Source: UBA7328 sp002471345 (GTDB lineage Bacteria > Bacteroidota > Bacteroidia > Chitinophagales > Saprospiraceae). Taken from it: DNA of 51,234 bases. Below are positions 43,894 to 51,234 of this stretch, piece by piece. The translations under genes and the position numbers were made by a program. Location: positions 1 through 51,234 of the forward strand of contig CAXGOB010000033.1 of NCBI GenBank assembly GCA_964011275.1. The letters run 5' to 3'. Positions within the stretch are counted from its first letter, which is position 1. Every line of letters begins with the position of its first letter. The notes under the pieces were generated by a model that ran no database searches, had not been told where the DNA came from, and saw nothing but the letters and a program-made list of their open reading frames with translations.

Positions 43894-45744
43894 ATGGCAA
43901 AATTTTCAATTAACCTTAAGGATGGCACTATTGACAATGAGCAAAAAAAGGAACTCATAGTTGGAATAGACCTTGGCACCACTCATAGTTTAATTGCCTA
44001 TATCAAAGATGGCAATCCAGAGATGATAAAAAATCATTCCTCCTCTGACACCTTAGTACCTTCCATCATACACTTTGCCCAAAATGACCAGATAGTTGTA
44101 GGTAATGACGCAAAATCAAAATTAATAGAAGCTCCTGAACAGACTATATTTTCTATAAAAAGACTAATGGGTAAGTCTTACCATGACATTGAAGACTTCA
44201 AGAAAGTATTAGGATATAAGATCATTGATGAAGATGAAGACAAACTTGTAAAGATTCAAGTAGATCAGAAGTTTTATAATCCAATTGAGTTATCAGCAAT
44301 GATACTTTCGCAACTGAAAGTGAATGCGGAAAAAGAACTAGGGCAGAATATCAACAAAGTCGTAATCACTGTACCAGCATATTTCAATGATGCCCAAAGA
44401 CAAGCAACAAGAGATGCTGGAAAATTAGCTGGATTAGAAGTTCTAAGAATTATCAATGAACCTACAGCAGCCAGTTTGGCTTACGAATTGGGAACGGATA
44501 GGAATCAAGATAAACTGATTGCGGTGTACGATCTTGGAGGTGGAACATTTGATATTTCTATTCTGAGAATTGAAAATGGAATTTTCGAGGTATTATCTAC
44601 CAATGGAGATACTTTTCTTGGAGGAGATGACTTTGATAAATCCATTTTTGATAAATGGAGCAAAGAATTAGGTGGAGTGCCTAAAAATAAATCTGCCATC
44701 CAAGAATTAAGATTAAAATCAGAAGAAGCAAAAAAAGAACTTTCATTTTCTGATGAATTTAGTTGCCAATTTCTAGGTAAAACTTTGACACTAAGCAAAT
44801 CAGAATTTGAAACAATCACAGCTCCCCTTATTAACAGAACCATCACTCACTGCAAAAAAGCAATCATAGATGCCGAAATTACATTCTCCGATATTACAGA
44901 TGTAATAATGGTAGGTGGTTCAACAAGAATCCCAGCAGTAAAAAACGCTGTAAAGACTTTTTTTAATCAAAAGGCCCATGACGAACTGAATCCTGATGAA
45001 GTGGTAGCATTAGGGGCAGCCATTCAAGCTGATATCCTAGCGGGCAATAGAAAGGACATGTTACTCCTAGATATCACACCACTTTCGTTAGGAATTGAAA
45101 CTATGGGTGGCCTTATGGATGTAATCATTCCTAGAAATTCTAAAGTTCCTTCAGCTGCTGCTAGAAACTATACCACTTCGGTAGATGGGCAGGCAAACCT
45201 CAGAGTATCTGTTTTTCAAGGTGAAAGAGATCTAATAAGTGATAATAGAAAACTGGGAGAATTCATCCTAAATGGTATTCCTCCAATGCCTGCTGGAATT
45301 CCTAAAATTGAAATCCAATTTATGATCGATGCTGATGGTATCCTTAGAGTAAAAGCCAAGGAAAACAGATCTAATGTGGAAACAGAAGTAGAAATCAAAT
45401 CACAATATGGGATTTCAGAGGAAGATATGGCACTCATGCTCAAAGACTCTATTATCAATGCCAAAGATGATATGCAAAAAAGGGGTCTTATTGAAGCACA
45501 AACTGAAGCTAAAAATGTGATTCATTCTGGGCAGAAATTTTTAAAGCAAAATGAATCCATCCTTAACATTGAAGAAAAAGCTACTACCCTCAAAATGTTA
45601 AATAGATTACAATCTCTTGTAAATCAAGGCACTAAAGACCAGATTCAATCTTACATGGAAGAATTCAATGAGTATACCTCTCCATTAGCACATCGTGCCA
45701 TGGACGTAAATATTGGAGAATCCTTAAAAGGGAAAAGCATCTGA
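43894..45744 (+). CDS. hscA: HscA-like Hsp70 chaperone (Fe-S protein assembly type)
   Basis: The 616-residue chaperone has the actin-like ATPase motifs VGIDLGTTHSLIAYI near residue 23, YDLGGGTFDISIL near 211 and VMVGGSTRIPAV near 340, the linker segment LLLDITPLSLGIETMGG near 388, and a substrate domain that is shorter than DnaK's and lacks its long acidic lid tail. Length and the GLMDVIIPRNSKVP segment match HscA. It would act with HscB and IscU on Fe-S scaffold clients, although none of these genes is adjacent. The GH3-family gene begins 4 bases after the stop, so the two share a transcript. Confidence 0.87.
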   Translation: MAKFSINLKDGTIDNEQKKELIVGIDLGTTHSLIAYIKDGNPEMIKNHSSSDTLVPSIIHFAQNDQIVVGNDAKSKLIEAPEQTIFSIKRLMGKSYHDIEDFKKVLGYKIIDEDEDKLVKIQVDQKFYNPIELSAMILSQLKVNAEKELGQNINKVVITVPAYFNDAQRQATRDAGKLAGLEVLRIINEPTAASLAYELGTDRNQDKLIAVYDLGGGTFDISILRIENGIFEVLSTNGDTFLGGDDFDKSIFDKWSKELGGVPKNKSAIQELRLKSEEAKKELSFSDEFSCQFLGKTLTLSKSEFETITAPLINRTITHCKKAIIDAEITFSDITDVIMVGGSTRIPAVKNAVKTFFNQKAHDELNPDEVVALGAAIQADILAGNRKDMLLLDITPLSLGIETMGGLMDVIIPRNSKVPSAAARNYTTSVDGQANLRVSVFQGERDLISDNRKLGEFILNGIPPMPAGIPKIEIQFMIDADGILRVKAKENRSNVETEVEIKSQYGISEEDMALMLKDSIINAKDDMQKRGLIEAQTEAKNVIHSGQKFLKQNESILNIEEKATTLKMLNRLQSLVNQGTKDQIQSYMEEFNEYTSPLAHRAMDVNIGESLKGKSI

Positions 45745-45748
45745 TCTG

Positions 45749-47233
45749 ATGAAAACAGCATTAATTCGACCTTTTGCTAATTACATCTCAAAACAGATTA
45801 AAAGAGATAGTAAAAATGCATTGAAAGATCAGCAAAGGCTACAAAAGTCATTAGTTAAAGCAGCTAGGTCTACTCAATTTGGAAGGGACCATGATTTTAA
45901 AAATATAAAGACCTATGAAGACTTTAAAACCAAAATTCCCATAAGAGATTATGAAGGTCTTAAAGGGTATTTTGAAAAAATCAAAGAAGGTGCTAAGGAT
46001 GTGCTTTGGCCAGGAAAACCGAAATATTTTGCAAAGACTTCTGGTACTACTTCAGGTGTAAAATATATCCCAGTAAGTAGTGCTAGTGTGCCTAATCATA
46101 TTAATTCTGCTAGAAACGCCTTGTTTAATTACATAAGTGGTAACAAAACGTCTCAAATATTTGATGGTAAAGTCATTTTTCTTTCTGGGGCTCCTACCCT
46201 ATCTGACACTGGAGGTGTCAAAACTGGACGTCTTTCAGGTATTGTGAATCATGAAGTTCCCTCCTGGCTCAGATCTAATCAGCTACCATCCTATGAAACC
46301 AACTGCATTGAAGATTGGGAAGAAAAAGTAGATGCTATTGTAGAAGAAACCTATGATCAAGATCTGCGTATTATCAGCGGCATTCCACCTTGGGTATTAA
46401 TGTATTTTGAAAAATTACTTGTCAAAACAGGTAAAAAATATATCAAAGATATCTTTCCCAATTTTTCTGTTTTCGCATATGGAGGCGTGAGTTTTGAGCC
46501 CTATAGAACCAGTATTAATGAGATCATAGGAAAGGAGGTAGATATGATCGAAACCTATCCTGCATCAGAAGGCTTCATTGCATATTCTACAGAATTAAAT
46601 CATGAAAGCTTACTACTTAATACCAACTCTGGAATCTTTTATGAATTTGTGAAAGCCGATACCATATTTGATAAAAACCCAATAAGAGTAGATCTCAGCG
46701 GAGTAGATAAAGACATCGATTATGCATTAATTATAAACAATAATGCTGGTCTTTGGGGATATAATATTGGAGATTTAGTTCGCTTTGTCTCTCTTGATCC
46801 GTACAAAATAATTGTCTCGGGCAGGATAAAACACTTCATTTCTGCTTTTGGTGAGCATGTCATCGGAAAAGAAGTAGAACAAGCAATCGCTGAAGTAACA
46901 AAGGCTTTAAATATGAAAGTCATTGACTTCACTGTGGCTCCTGAAGTAAATCCAAGTAATGGACTTCCATATCACGAGTGGCTTATTGAGTTTGAAGAAA
47001 CTCCAAATGAGCTTATCGATGTATCTAAATCAATAGATCAATCTATAAGAAAGCAAAACATCTACTATGATGATTTGATAACTGGAGGTATACTTAGATC
47101 TGCATTAATCACTCCAATAAGGAAAAATGGGTTCAGGGATATGATGAAAGCTCAAGGAAAATTGGGTGGACAAAATAAGGTACCCAGATTGAGTAACGAC
47201 AGGAAATTGGCAGATCTTATTAAGAATCTTTAA
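45749..47233 (+). CDS. GH3 (auxin-responsive promoter) family acyl-adenylating enzyme
   Basis: The 494-residue enzyme has the ATP-binding motif YFAKTSGTTSGVKYIPVS near residue 93, the central TYPASEGFIAYSTEL near 270, and the LWGYNIGDLVRFVSLDPYKIIVSGRIKHFISAFGEHV segment near 333-370, all typical of bacterial GH3 proteins. In plants these join amino acids to hormone acids through an acyl-adenylate; bacterial members have few known substrates. Here the translation unit with the Hsp70 gene (4-base gap) is conserved-looking rather than functional in an obvious way. It would be cytosolic. Confidence in family is high, in substrate none. Confidence 0.9.
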   Translation: MKTALIRPFANYISKQIKRDSKNALKDQQRLQKSLVKAARSTQFGRDHDFKNIKTYEDFKTKIPIRDYEGLKGYFEKIKEGAKDVLWPGKPKYFAKTSGTTSGVKYIPVSSASVPNHINSARNALFNYISGNKTSQIFDGKVIFLSGAPTLSDTGGVKTGRLSGIVNHEVPSWLRSNQLPSYETNCIEDWEEKVDAIVEETYDQDLRIISGIPPWVLMYFEKLLVKTGKKYIKDIFPNFSVFAYGGVSFEPYRTSINEIIGKEVDMIETYPASEGFIAYSTELNHESLLLNTNSGIFYEFVKADTIFDKNPIRVDLSGVDKDIDYALIINNNAGLWGYNIGDLVRFVSLDPYKIIVSGRIKHFISAFGEHVIGKEVEQAIAEVTKALNMKVIDFTVAPEVNPSNGLPYHEWLIEFEETPNELIDVSKSIDQSIRKQNIYYDDLITGGILRSALITPIRKNGFRDMMKAQGKLGGQNKVPRLSNDRKLADLIKNL

Positions 47234-47234
47234 C

Positions 47235-48227
47235 TCACTTCCTTCTCTCTTTTCTTCTTTCAATCAACCGGTTATAATATTCGAAATCCTTTTCATTCGA
47301 TGCTTCTATTGAGTATGCTCTTGTCTCTTTATCTCTGCTTACCAAAACATATTGAATATCATTTTCACAAGCTACATCTAGACAGACCTCTGAGCCTTCT
47401 ATACAAATCACATTATCTCCCCCACAATCCAAATCAATGTCAATTACACTCACATCATCAAAAGGGATTTCTTCACCGGCAATGTTTAGAGTACAACTAT
47501 TTCTTACAATGGAGCGATGTGGAAAGACAGTAACATATCTCACAGCTTCCCCATTAGCGGTGGCCCCTTCTCTTTTCACCCCTTTATTAAGCTTAGCCAT
47601 TATCTCTCTTACTTTTTCTATTTTAAGCTTTTTCTTCTTACACTCATAAGACAAGTCTGGGTGTCTTTCTGCCAAGAATTCATTGAAGTCTTTACAGTTT
47701 TTGAATACATTAAACTCAAATCTTTGAGGGTCGTAGATTAAGCCAGTCACCTTTTTCTTTCCCAAATTCAGTCCAGTATTAAGTCCAATACCTGAACCGA
47801 ATCCTCCAGAGCCTATCCCAATTCCAGGACCATTTCCTCCCCCATCTGCCCACTCTAAATAGTCATAAGTTCCTTGAGATTTCACCTTAATAAAATGTGA
47901 ATTTGTCCCTGGTGCAGAGAGTCTATCACCTTTAGCCAGATAGCGTGTAATCTCATACTGATCATAGTACAATTCACCATCTATATTCGCTGCAAATGCT
48001 TTTTTCAATCTCTTATTCTTTCTATCCGTCTTAATCATATACTTCTTGACAGGACTCTTTTTGTTTAGAACTTTATCCACATATGGAATTTCCTCATTAT
48101 CACATATTCCTTCAGCAAAATCTTCAATGGACCAATAAATGCAATCTTGAGAACTGCGCTGAGCTGTCATCTCAATTTGTAAAGAGTTGAAAATCAAGAA
48201 AAAAAGTAGAATTCTTACAAAGTTCAT
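47235..48227 (-). CDS. Secreted protein of unknown function with a glycine-rich central segment
   Basis: The 330-residue protein has a signal peptide (MNFVRILLFFLIFNSLQIEMTAQ). A first region contains DCIYWSIEDFAEGICDNEEIPYVDK and a KMFAANIDGELYYD-like stretch that looks like a beta domain. A glycine-rich segment (about residues 130-160; GIGIGSGGFGSGIG) follows, then a lysine-rich coil and a C-terminal region with several cysteines (DLDCGGDNVICIEGSEVCLDVAC) that could form disulfides after export. I know of no family. It is convergent with the GH3 gene (1-base gap) and divergent from the broken gene at 48424. Confidence 0.75.
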   Translation of the reverse strand: MNFVRILLFFLIFNSLQIEMTAQRSSQDCIYWSIEDFAEGICDNEEIPYVDKVLNKKSPVKKYMIKTDRKNKRLKKAFAANIDGELYYDQYEITRYLAKGDRLSAPGTNSHFIKVKSQGTYDYLEWADGGGNGPGIGIGSGGFGSGIGLNTGLNLGKKKVTGLIYDPQRFEFNVFKNCKDFNEFLAERHPDLSYECKKKKLKIEKVREIMAKLNKGVKREGATANGEAVRYVTVFPHRSIVRNSCTLNIAGEEIPFDDVSVIDIDLDCGGDNVICIEGSEVCLDVACENDIQYVLVSRDKETRAYSIEASNEKDFEYYNRLIERRKERRK

Positions 48228-48295
48228 TATGACAATTTATATTATGGAGTATAAAAATACATTGACATATATAACGACCTTTTTATCAATCTACA

Positions 48296-48387
48296 GTTAT
48301 AAATGACGTTATAAATTTCCTAAAAGTTTTACTGAAAAGTTATTGAAAAAGAATTCTCTACATTTTCATTTTGTTGACGTTATAAAT
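48296..48387. repeat. Three copies of GTTATAAAT in a divergent promoter region
   Basis: GTTATAAAT occurs at 48296-48304, 48308-48316 and 48379-48387; the last two are part of a longer identical TGACGTTATAAAT. The first two are 12 bases apart, the third is 71 from the second, close to seven helical turns. They lie between two divergent genes for exported proteins, so may be operators. Confidence 0.6.
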
Positions 48388-48423
48388 AAAGGTGCATTTT
48401 GTTATCTAAAACAATTGTCGATT

Positions 48424-49033
48424 ATGAAAAATCATCTCATCTCCATTCTAATCTTATTTATCATGATTCTCTCGAGTGACTTGTTTACTCAAGAACTTAG
48501 ATCATTATCAATTTGATCTTACTATTGAAAATCCATTTGGATTACCTAATCCTGAAGCTCCAGAACAGATAAACGATTATCATCCATTAATAGGGAATAG
48601 TAAATGTCAATCGATAGCTAGAAATCAGGATCAAACCTGGGGTGACACATTACAGATGATATGGAGATGGAAGTATATATCGAATGGAATGGCAGTGCAG
48701 GATGAGACATTAAAAGCCGACGGAATGCATTCTGGAAGTATCAGGCAGTTTATTCCAGACAGCAATAGATGGTTTGTCCATTACTATAGTTCTGGCTCTC
48801 CCTCTACAACTTTACCAGTATGGGAAGGGAATAAGAATGAAAATGGTGATATAATTCTTTACAAAGAGCAAAAAGCCCCTAATGGGACTGATGGGTTTTA
48901 CAAAATAACCTTTAAGGAAATAACCAATTCTTCATTTACCTGGTTAGGGGAATGGGTAGACGCTGCTGAAACCTTTTCTTATCCAACATGGAAGATTTAT
49001 TGCTCTAAAATTGCCCCAAAACAGACTGAATGA
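48424..49033 (+). pseudogene. Small secreted protein gene broken by a frameshift after the signal peptide
   Basis: An ATG at 48424 gives a signal peptide (MKNHLISILILFIMILSS, then DLFTQE) but runs into TGA within ten further codons. The downstream mature part (NLDHYQFDLTIENPFGLP onward to 49033, about 180 residues) is in the next frame, where only a GTG at 48476 opens it, without signal sequence. Moving one base between about 48480 and 48515 joins the two into a normal exported protein of roughly 200 residues. The mature region (WRWKYISNGMAVQDETLKAD, NRWFVHYYSSGSPSTT) resembles DUF1579-like lipocalin-type domains. No homopolymer marks the site, so a real mutation or a sequencing error are both possible. 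Confidence 0.75.
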
Positions 49034-49073
49034 CTTTACAAAGTCTTAAAGAAGCCTAAGTTCCAGTTAAAAA

Positions 49074-49104
49074 TTGCCACATCTTCATAAATTGAATACC
49101 TTTG
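49074..49104 (+). promoter_or_regulatory. Promoter of the bamD-rpoZ-coaBC operon
   Basis: TTG (49074-49076), 20 bases, TACCTTTG (49097-49104) match the Bacteroidota promoter consensus. Transcription would start about at the bamD ATG (49111), so the message would be leaderless or nearly so. Confidence 0.65.
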
Positions 49105-49110
49105 CGCGCT

Positions 49111-49914
49111 ATGAAAAAAATCACTTTTTTTTTCGTGTTTATTGCCTTACTCTTTTCGGCTTGCAAATCTGATTACGAATTGGTCAGAACTAGTGGTGAT
49201 TCTAATAGAATATTAGAAGCTGCTAACAATTATTTTGAAAATAAAGACTATACGAAAGCGATCTCACTTTACGAGATTATTATACCTACTATGAGAGGTA
49301 AACCTGGTGGCGAAGAAATGTCATATAGATATGCAGATGCTCATTTCTTGAGTAGAAGCTTTATCCTAGCCGCACATTACTTTAAAACTTTTTCTGATAC
49401 ATATGGCAATTCTCCAAGGAGAGAAGATGCTTTATTCATGACAGCTTATTCGAACTATAAATTATCACCACGATTTAAGTTAGATCAGTCATCCAGTGAA
49501 AAAGCCATTTCAGGTTTTCAATTATTTGTAAACTCATATCCCAACAGTGAAAAGGTCCAGCAGTGTAATGAGCTAATTGATGAGCTTAGAAAAAAGAAAG
49601 AGATAAAGGAATTTGAAGCGGGTAAACTTTATTACAATATGAAAAAGTACTCTGCTGCGGTAGTTACTTTGGAAAATATGCTCACCTCTTTTCCTGGTAC
49701 TAAAGATGAAGAAGAAGCGCGATATCTTATTGTAAAAGCGCAATATCTACTAGCCAAAAACAGCATTTACACCGTCCAAGAAGAAAGGTTCACAGATGCG
49801 CTAAAAAGCTGTGATAGATTTATTAAAAGATATTCTGAAAGTCAATACCTCGACGATGTCGTGGATTATAGAAATATTAGTTTAGAAGAAATAAAACAAG
49901 CACAAAATGGCTGA
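49111..49914 (+). CDS. bamD: Outer membrane protein assembly factor BamD (TPR lipoprotein)
   Basis: The 267-residue lipoprotein starts MKKITFFFVFIALLFSACKS with the lipobox FSAC, and then carries five TPR-type repeats, including YFENKDYTKAISLYEIIIP, DAHFLSRSFILAAHYFKTFSDTYGNSPRREDALFM and KKYSAAVVTLENMLTSFPGTKDEEEARYLIVKAQYLLA. This matches BamD, the essential helper of BamA in outer-membrane protein insertion. An upstream TTG at 49102 lies inside the promoter -7 element, so the ATG at 49111 is the right start. The next gene overlaps by 8 bases, and bamD-rpoZ-coaBC is the usual order in Bacteroidota. Confidence 0.93.
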   Translation: MKKITFFFVFIALLFSACKSDYELVRTSGDSNRILEAANNYFENKDYTKAISLYEIIIPTMRGKPGGEEMSYRYADAHFLSRSFILAAHYFKTFSDTYGNSPRREDALFMTAYSNYKLSPRFKLDQSSSEKAISGFQLFVNSYPNSEKVQQCNELIDELRKKKEIKEFEAGKLYYNMKKYSAAVVTLENMLTSFPGTKDEEEARYLIVKAQYLLAKNSIYTVQEERFTDALKSCDRFIKRYSESQYLDDVVDYRNISLEEIKQAQNG

Positions 49915-50251
49915 TATAAAAAATCAGGTTCAAGACATTAATCCAAATTTATCTGCAGTAGATATAGCTAATCTTGCTTCAGATACTGGCAACATTTATG
50001 AAGCTCTAGCTGTAATAAGCAAAAGAGCGCGCCAATTAAATAGAGAGATCAAAACTGAGCTGCAATCTAAGTTGGAAGAGTTTGCCTTAGAGACTGATAC
50101 TATAGAAGAAGTACAAGAGAATAAAGAGCAAATTGAAATTTCCAAATTTTACGAAAGGCTTCCAAATCCTACAAGAATCGCTTTGGATGAGTATCTGACC
50201 GGAAAGCTTTCAATTGAAGTGATCGAGGATTATCAAGAAGAAAGAGAATAG
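49907..50251 (+). CDS. rpoZ: DNA-directed RNA polymerase omega subunit (Bacteroidota Rpb6-like)
   Basis: The 114-residue protein has the omega/Rpb6 core as LASDTGNIYEALAVISKRARQLNREIKTEL (residues about 24-54), followed by a family-specific acidic tail that contains FYERLPNPTRIALDEYLTGKL. This Bacteroidota form is often annotated as hypothetical because the core is short and diverged. Position between bamD (8-base overlap) and coaBC supports it. Omega helps assemble and stabilise RNA polymerase. Confidence 0.85.
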   Translation: MADIKNQVQDINPNLSAVDIANLASDTGNIYEALAVISKRARQLNREIKTELQSKLEEFALETDTIEEVQENKEQIEISKFYERLPNPTRIALDEYLTGKLSIEVIEDYQEERE

Positions 50252-50299
50252 ATCTTTTATGGCTTAGGCCAATTACATTCCACAACATACACAATAAAG

Positions 50300-51234
50300 A
50301 TGAGCAAATACATCATCGGCATATCAGGTAGTATAGCCGCTTATAAGTCTGCTTATCTTGTCAGGGCATTGATCAAAAAAGATCATGAAGTCAAGGTGAT
50401 TATGACTCCTAGTGCTACTAAATTCATATCACCTATTACTATTTCAACACTTTCTAAAAATGAAGTTAGCGTTGATCTGATAGACGAAGGAACGTGGAAT
50501 AATCATGTCGAACTGGGTCTTTGGGCTGATGCTATGATCATTGCTCCAGCCACGGCTACTACCTTAGGAAAGTTAGCTCATGGTATTGCTGACAATATGC
50601 TTATTGCAACTTATCTAAGTGCAAAGTGCCCTGTACACATAGCTCCTGCAATGGATCTTGATATGTGGAAACACCCTTCTACCCAGTCAAATATTCAAAC
50701 ATTAGAATCATACGGTAATCATATTATACCCGTGGGACATGGAGAGTTGGCAAGTGGCTTATATGGAGATGGAAGGATGGCAGAACCAAATGAGATAATC
50801 TCATATCTTGAAACAATTTCAAATTCTGGGAAGAATCAACTCCTTAAAGGAAAAAAAGTACTCATAACTGCAGGTCCCACACACGAAAAAATTGATGCAG
50901 TGCGGTTTATTGGTAATAAGAGTACCGGTAAAATGGGAATAGCTGTAGCAGATGTTTGTCATAATCAAGGAGCAGATGTTACACTAGTTTTAGGCCTCAC
51001 AAAACATCGACCTACTAATTCAGGTGTAAAAGTTATATCTATAACTGGTGCACAAGAAATGTTTGATGCGACAGTAAAATATTACCCAGAGACTGACATT
51101 GCTGTTATGGCAGCTGCTGTAGCAGATTATGCACCAACTAAATCCTATAGCCATAAAATTAAAAAGGCTGATGGTAATTGGAATATGGATCTAGAACGTA
51201 CTAAAGACATAGCAGGCGAGTTAGGCAGAATGAA
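50300..51234 (+). CDS. coaBC: Phosphopantothenoylcysteine decarboxylase/phosphopantothenate-cysteine ligase, 3'-truncated by window edge
   Basis: The frame from ATG 50300 runs open to the right edge (311 codons of the usual 400 or so). The CoaC half has the FMN-binding ISGSIAAYKSAYL near residue 8, HVELGLWADAMIIAPATATTLGKLAHGIADNML near 70-103 and PAMDLDMW near 116; the Asn of the classical PAMNxxMW motif is replaced by Asp, as I recall for Bacteroidota enzymes. The CoaB half starts with VLITAGPTHEKIDAVRFIGNKSTGKMG near 190 and continues with MAAAVADYAP near 270. The bifunctional enzyme carries out two steps of coenzyme A synthesis. It follows rpoZ by 48 bases. Confidence 0.95.
   Translation, partial: MSKYIIGISGSIAAYKSAYLVRALIKKDHEVKVIMTPSATKFISPITISTLSKNEVSVDLIDEGTWNNHVELGLWADAMIIAPATATTLGKLAHGIADNMLIATYLSAKCPVHIAPAMDLDMWKHPSTQSNIQTLESYGNHIIPVGHGELASGLYGDGRMAEPNEIISYLETISNSGKNQLLKGKKVLITAGPTHEKIDAVRFIGNKSTGKMGIAVADVCHNQGADVTLVLGLTKHRPTNSGVKVISITGAQEMFDATVKYYPETDIAVMAAAVADYAPTKSYSHKIKKADGNWNMDLERTKDIAGELGRM

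Overview
The window is AT-rich bacterial chromosome that reads as Bacteroidota, plausibly a free-living, aerobic, marine-type member of the Saprospiria (class-level placement is inference). Support comes from a TonB-dependent receptor, a DUF5916 beta-barrel protein, a hybrid two-component-type AraC output module, the gene order bamD - rpoZ (omega) - coaBC, and several promoters of the Bacteroidota form TTG/TTTG-N20-TANNTTTG. Both ends are cut inside genes: an acyl-CoA carboxylase beta subunit on the left and coaBC on the right.

Layout. 1-2.5 kb: acyl-CoA carboxylase beta subunit, then an adenylate-cyclase-like gene and an AraC-type response regulator facing away from each other; both lack their 5' parts at the same point (about 1870), so this is a rearrangement or a chimeric join. 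2.5-12 kb, minus strand: a Tat-exported molybdopterin hydroxylase with its [2Fe-2S] subunit, a secreted TPR/VWA protein, and a three-gene 2-oxoacid:ferredoxin oxidoreductase operon led by a GltD-like flavoprotein with extra Fe-S clusters. 12-19 kb: YebC, a mercaptopyruvate-type sulfurtransferase, a sterol desaturase-type hydroxylase, an acyl-CoA dehydrogenase, an SDR and an adenosine deaminase. 19-22 kb: a membrane-anchored GH20-like hexosaminidase and a tRNA island (Leu-UAA, Gly-GCC). The island also holds an unlisted GIY-YIG nuclease pseudogene and two broken tRNA-Leu-like pieces whose anticodon arm is replaced by a 17-nt palindrome. 22-26 kb: the PAPS operon cysQ-cysC-cysD-cysN. 26-29 kb: a TonB-dependent receptor.

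29-36.6 kb: a CtlX-type hydrolase, then a tight plus-strand operon of a GcvT-like folate enzyme, two tandem PYROXD2/CrtI-like flavoproteins, a Rieske oxygenase and a YhhQ-type transporter. This looks like a one-carbon or demethylation pathway for an unknown N-methylated compound, and is the best candidate for an undescribed metabolic system. 36.6-38.9 kb: a non-coding-looking stretch with a clear promoter, a 5' hairpin and a 37-codon micro-ORF; a dicluster ferredoxin; pssA with a pentanucleotide repeat upstream. 38.9-47.2 kb: trmN6, a DEAD-box helicase, a GNAT, a DUF5916 protein, an HscA-like Hsp70 and a GH3-family enzyme. 47.2-51.2 kb: a secreted protein of unknown function, a secreted-protein gene broken by a frameshift after its signal peptide, and bamD-rpoZ-coaBC.

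How the genes connect. The carboxylase, acyl-CoA dehydrogenase, SDR and 2-oxoacid oxidoreductase fit acyl-CoA and organic-acid catabolism. The GcvT/Rieske cluster probably feeds one-carbon units to folate. The cys operon makes PAPS and removes PAP. The right-hand end is core envelope, transcription and coenzyme A housekeeping.
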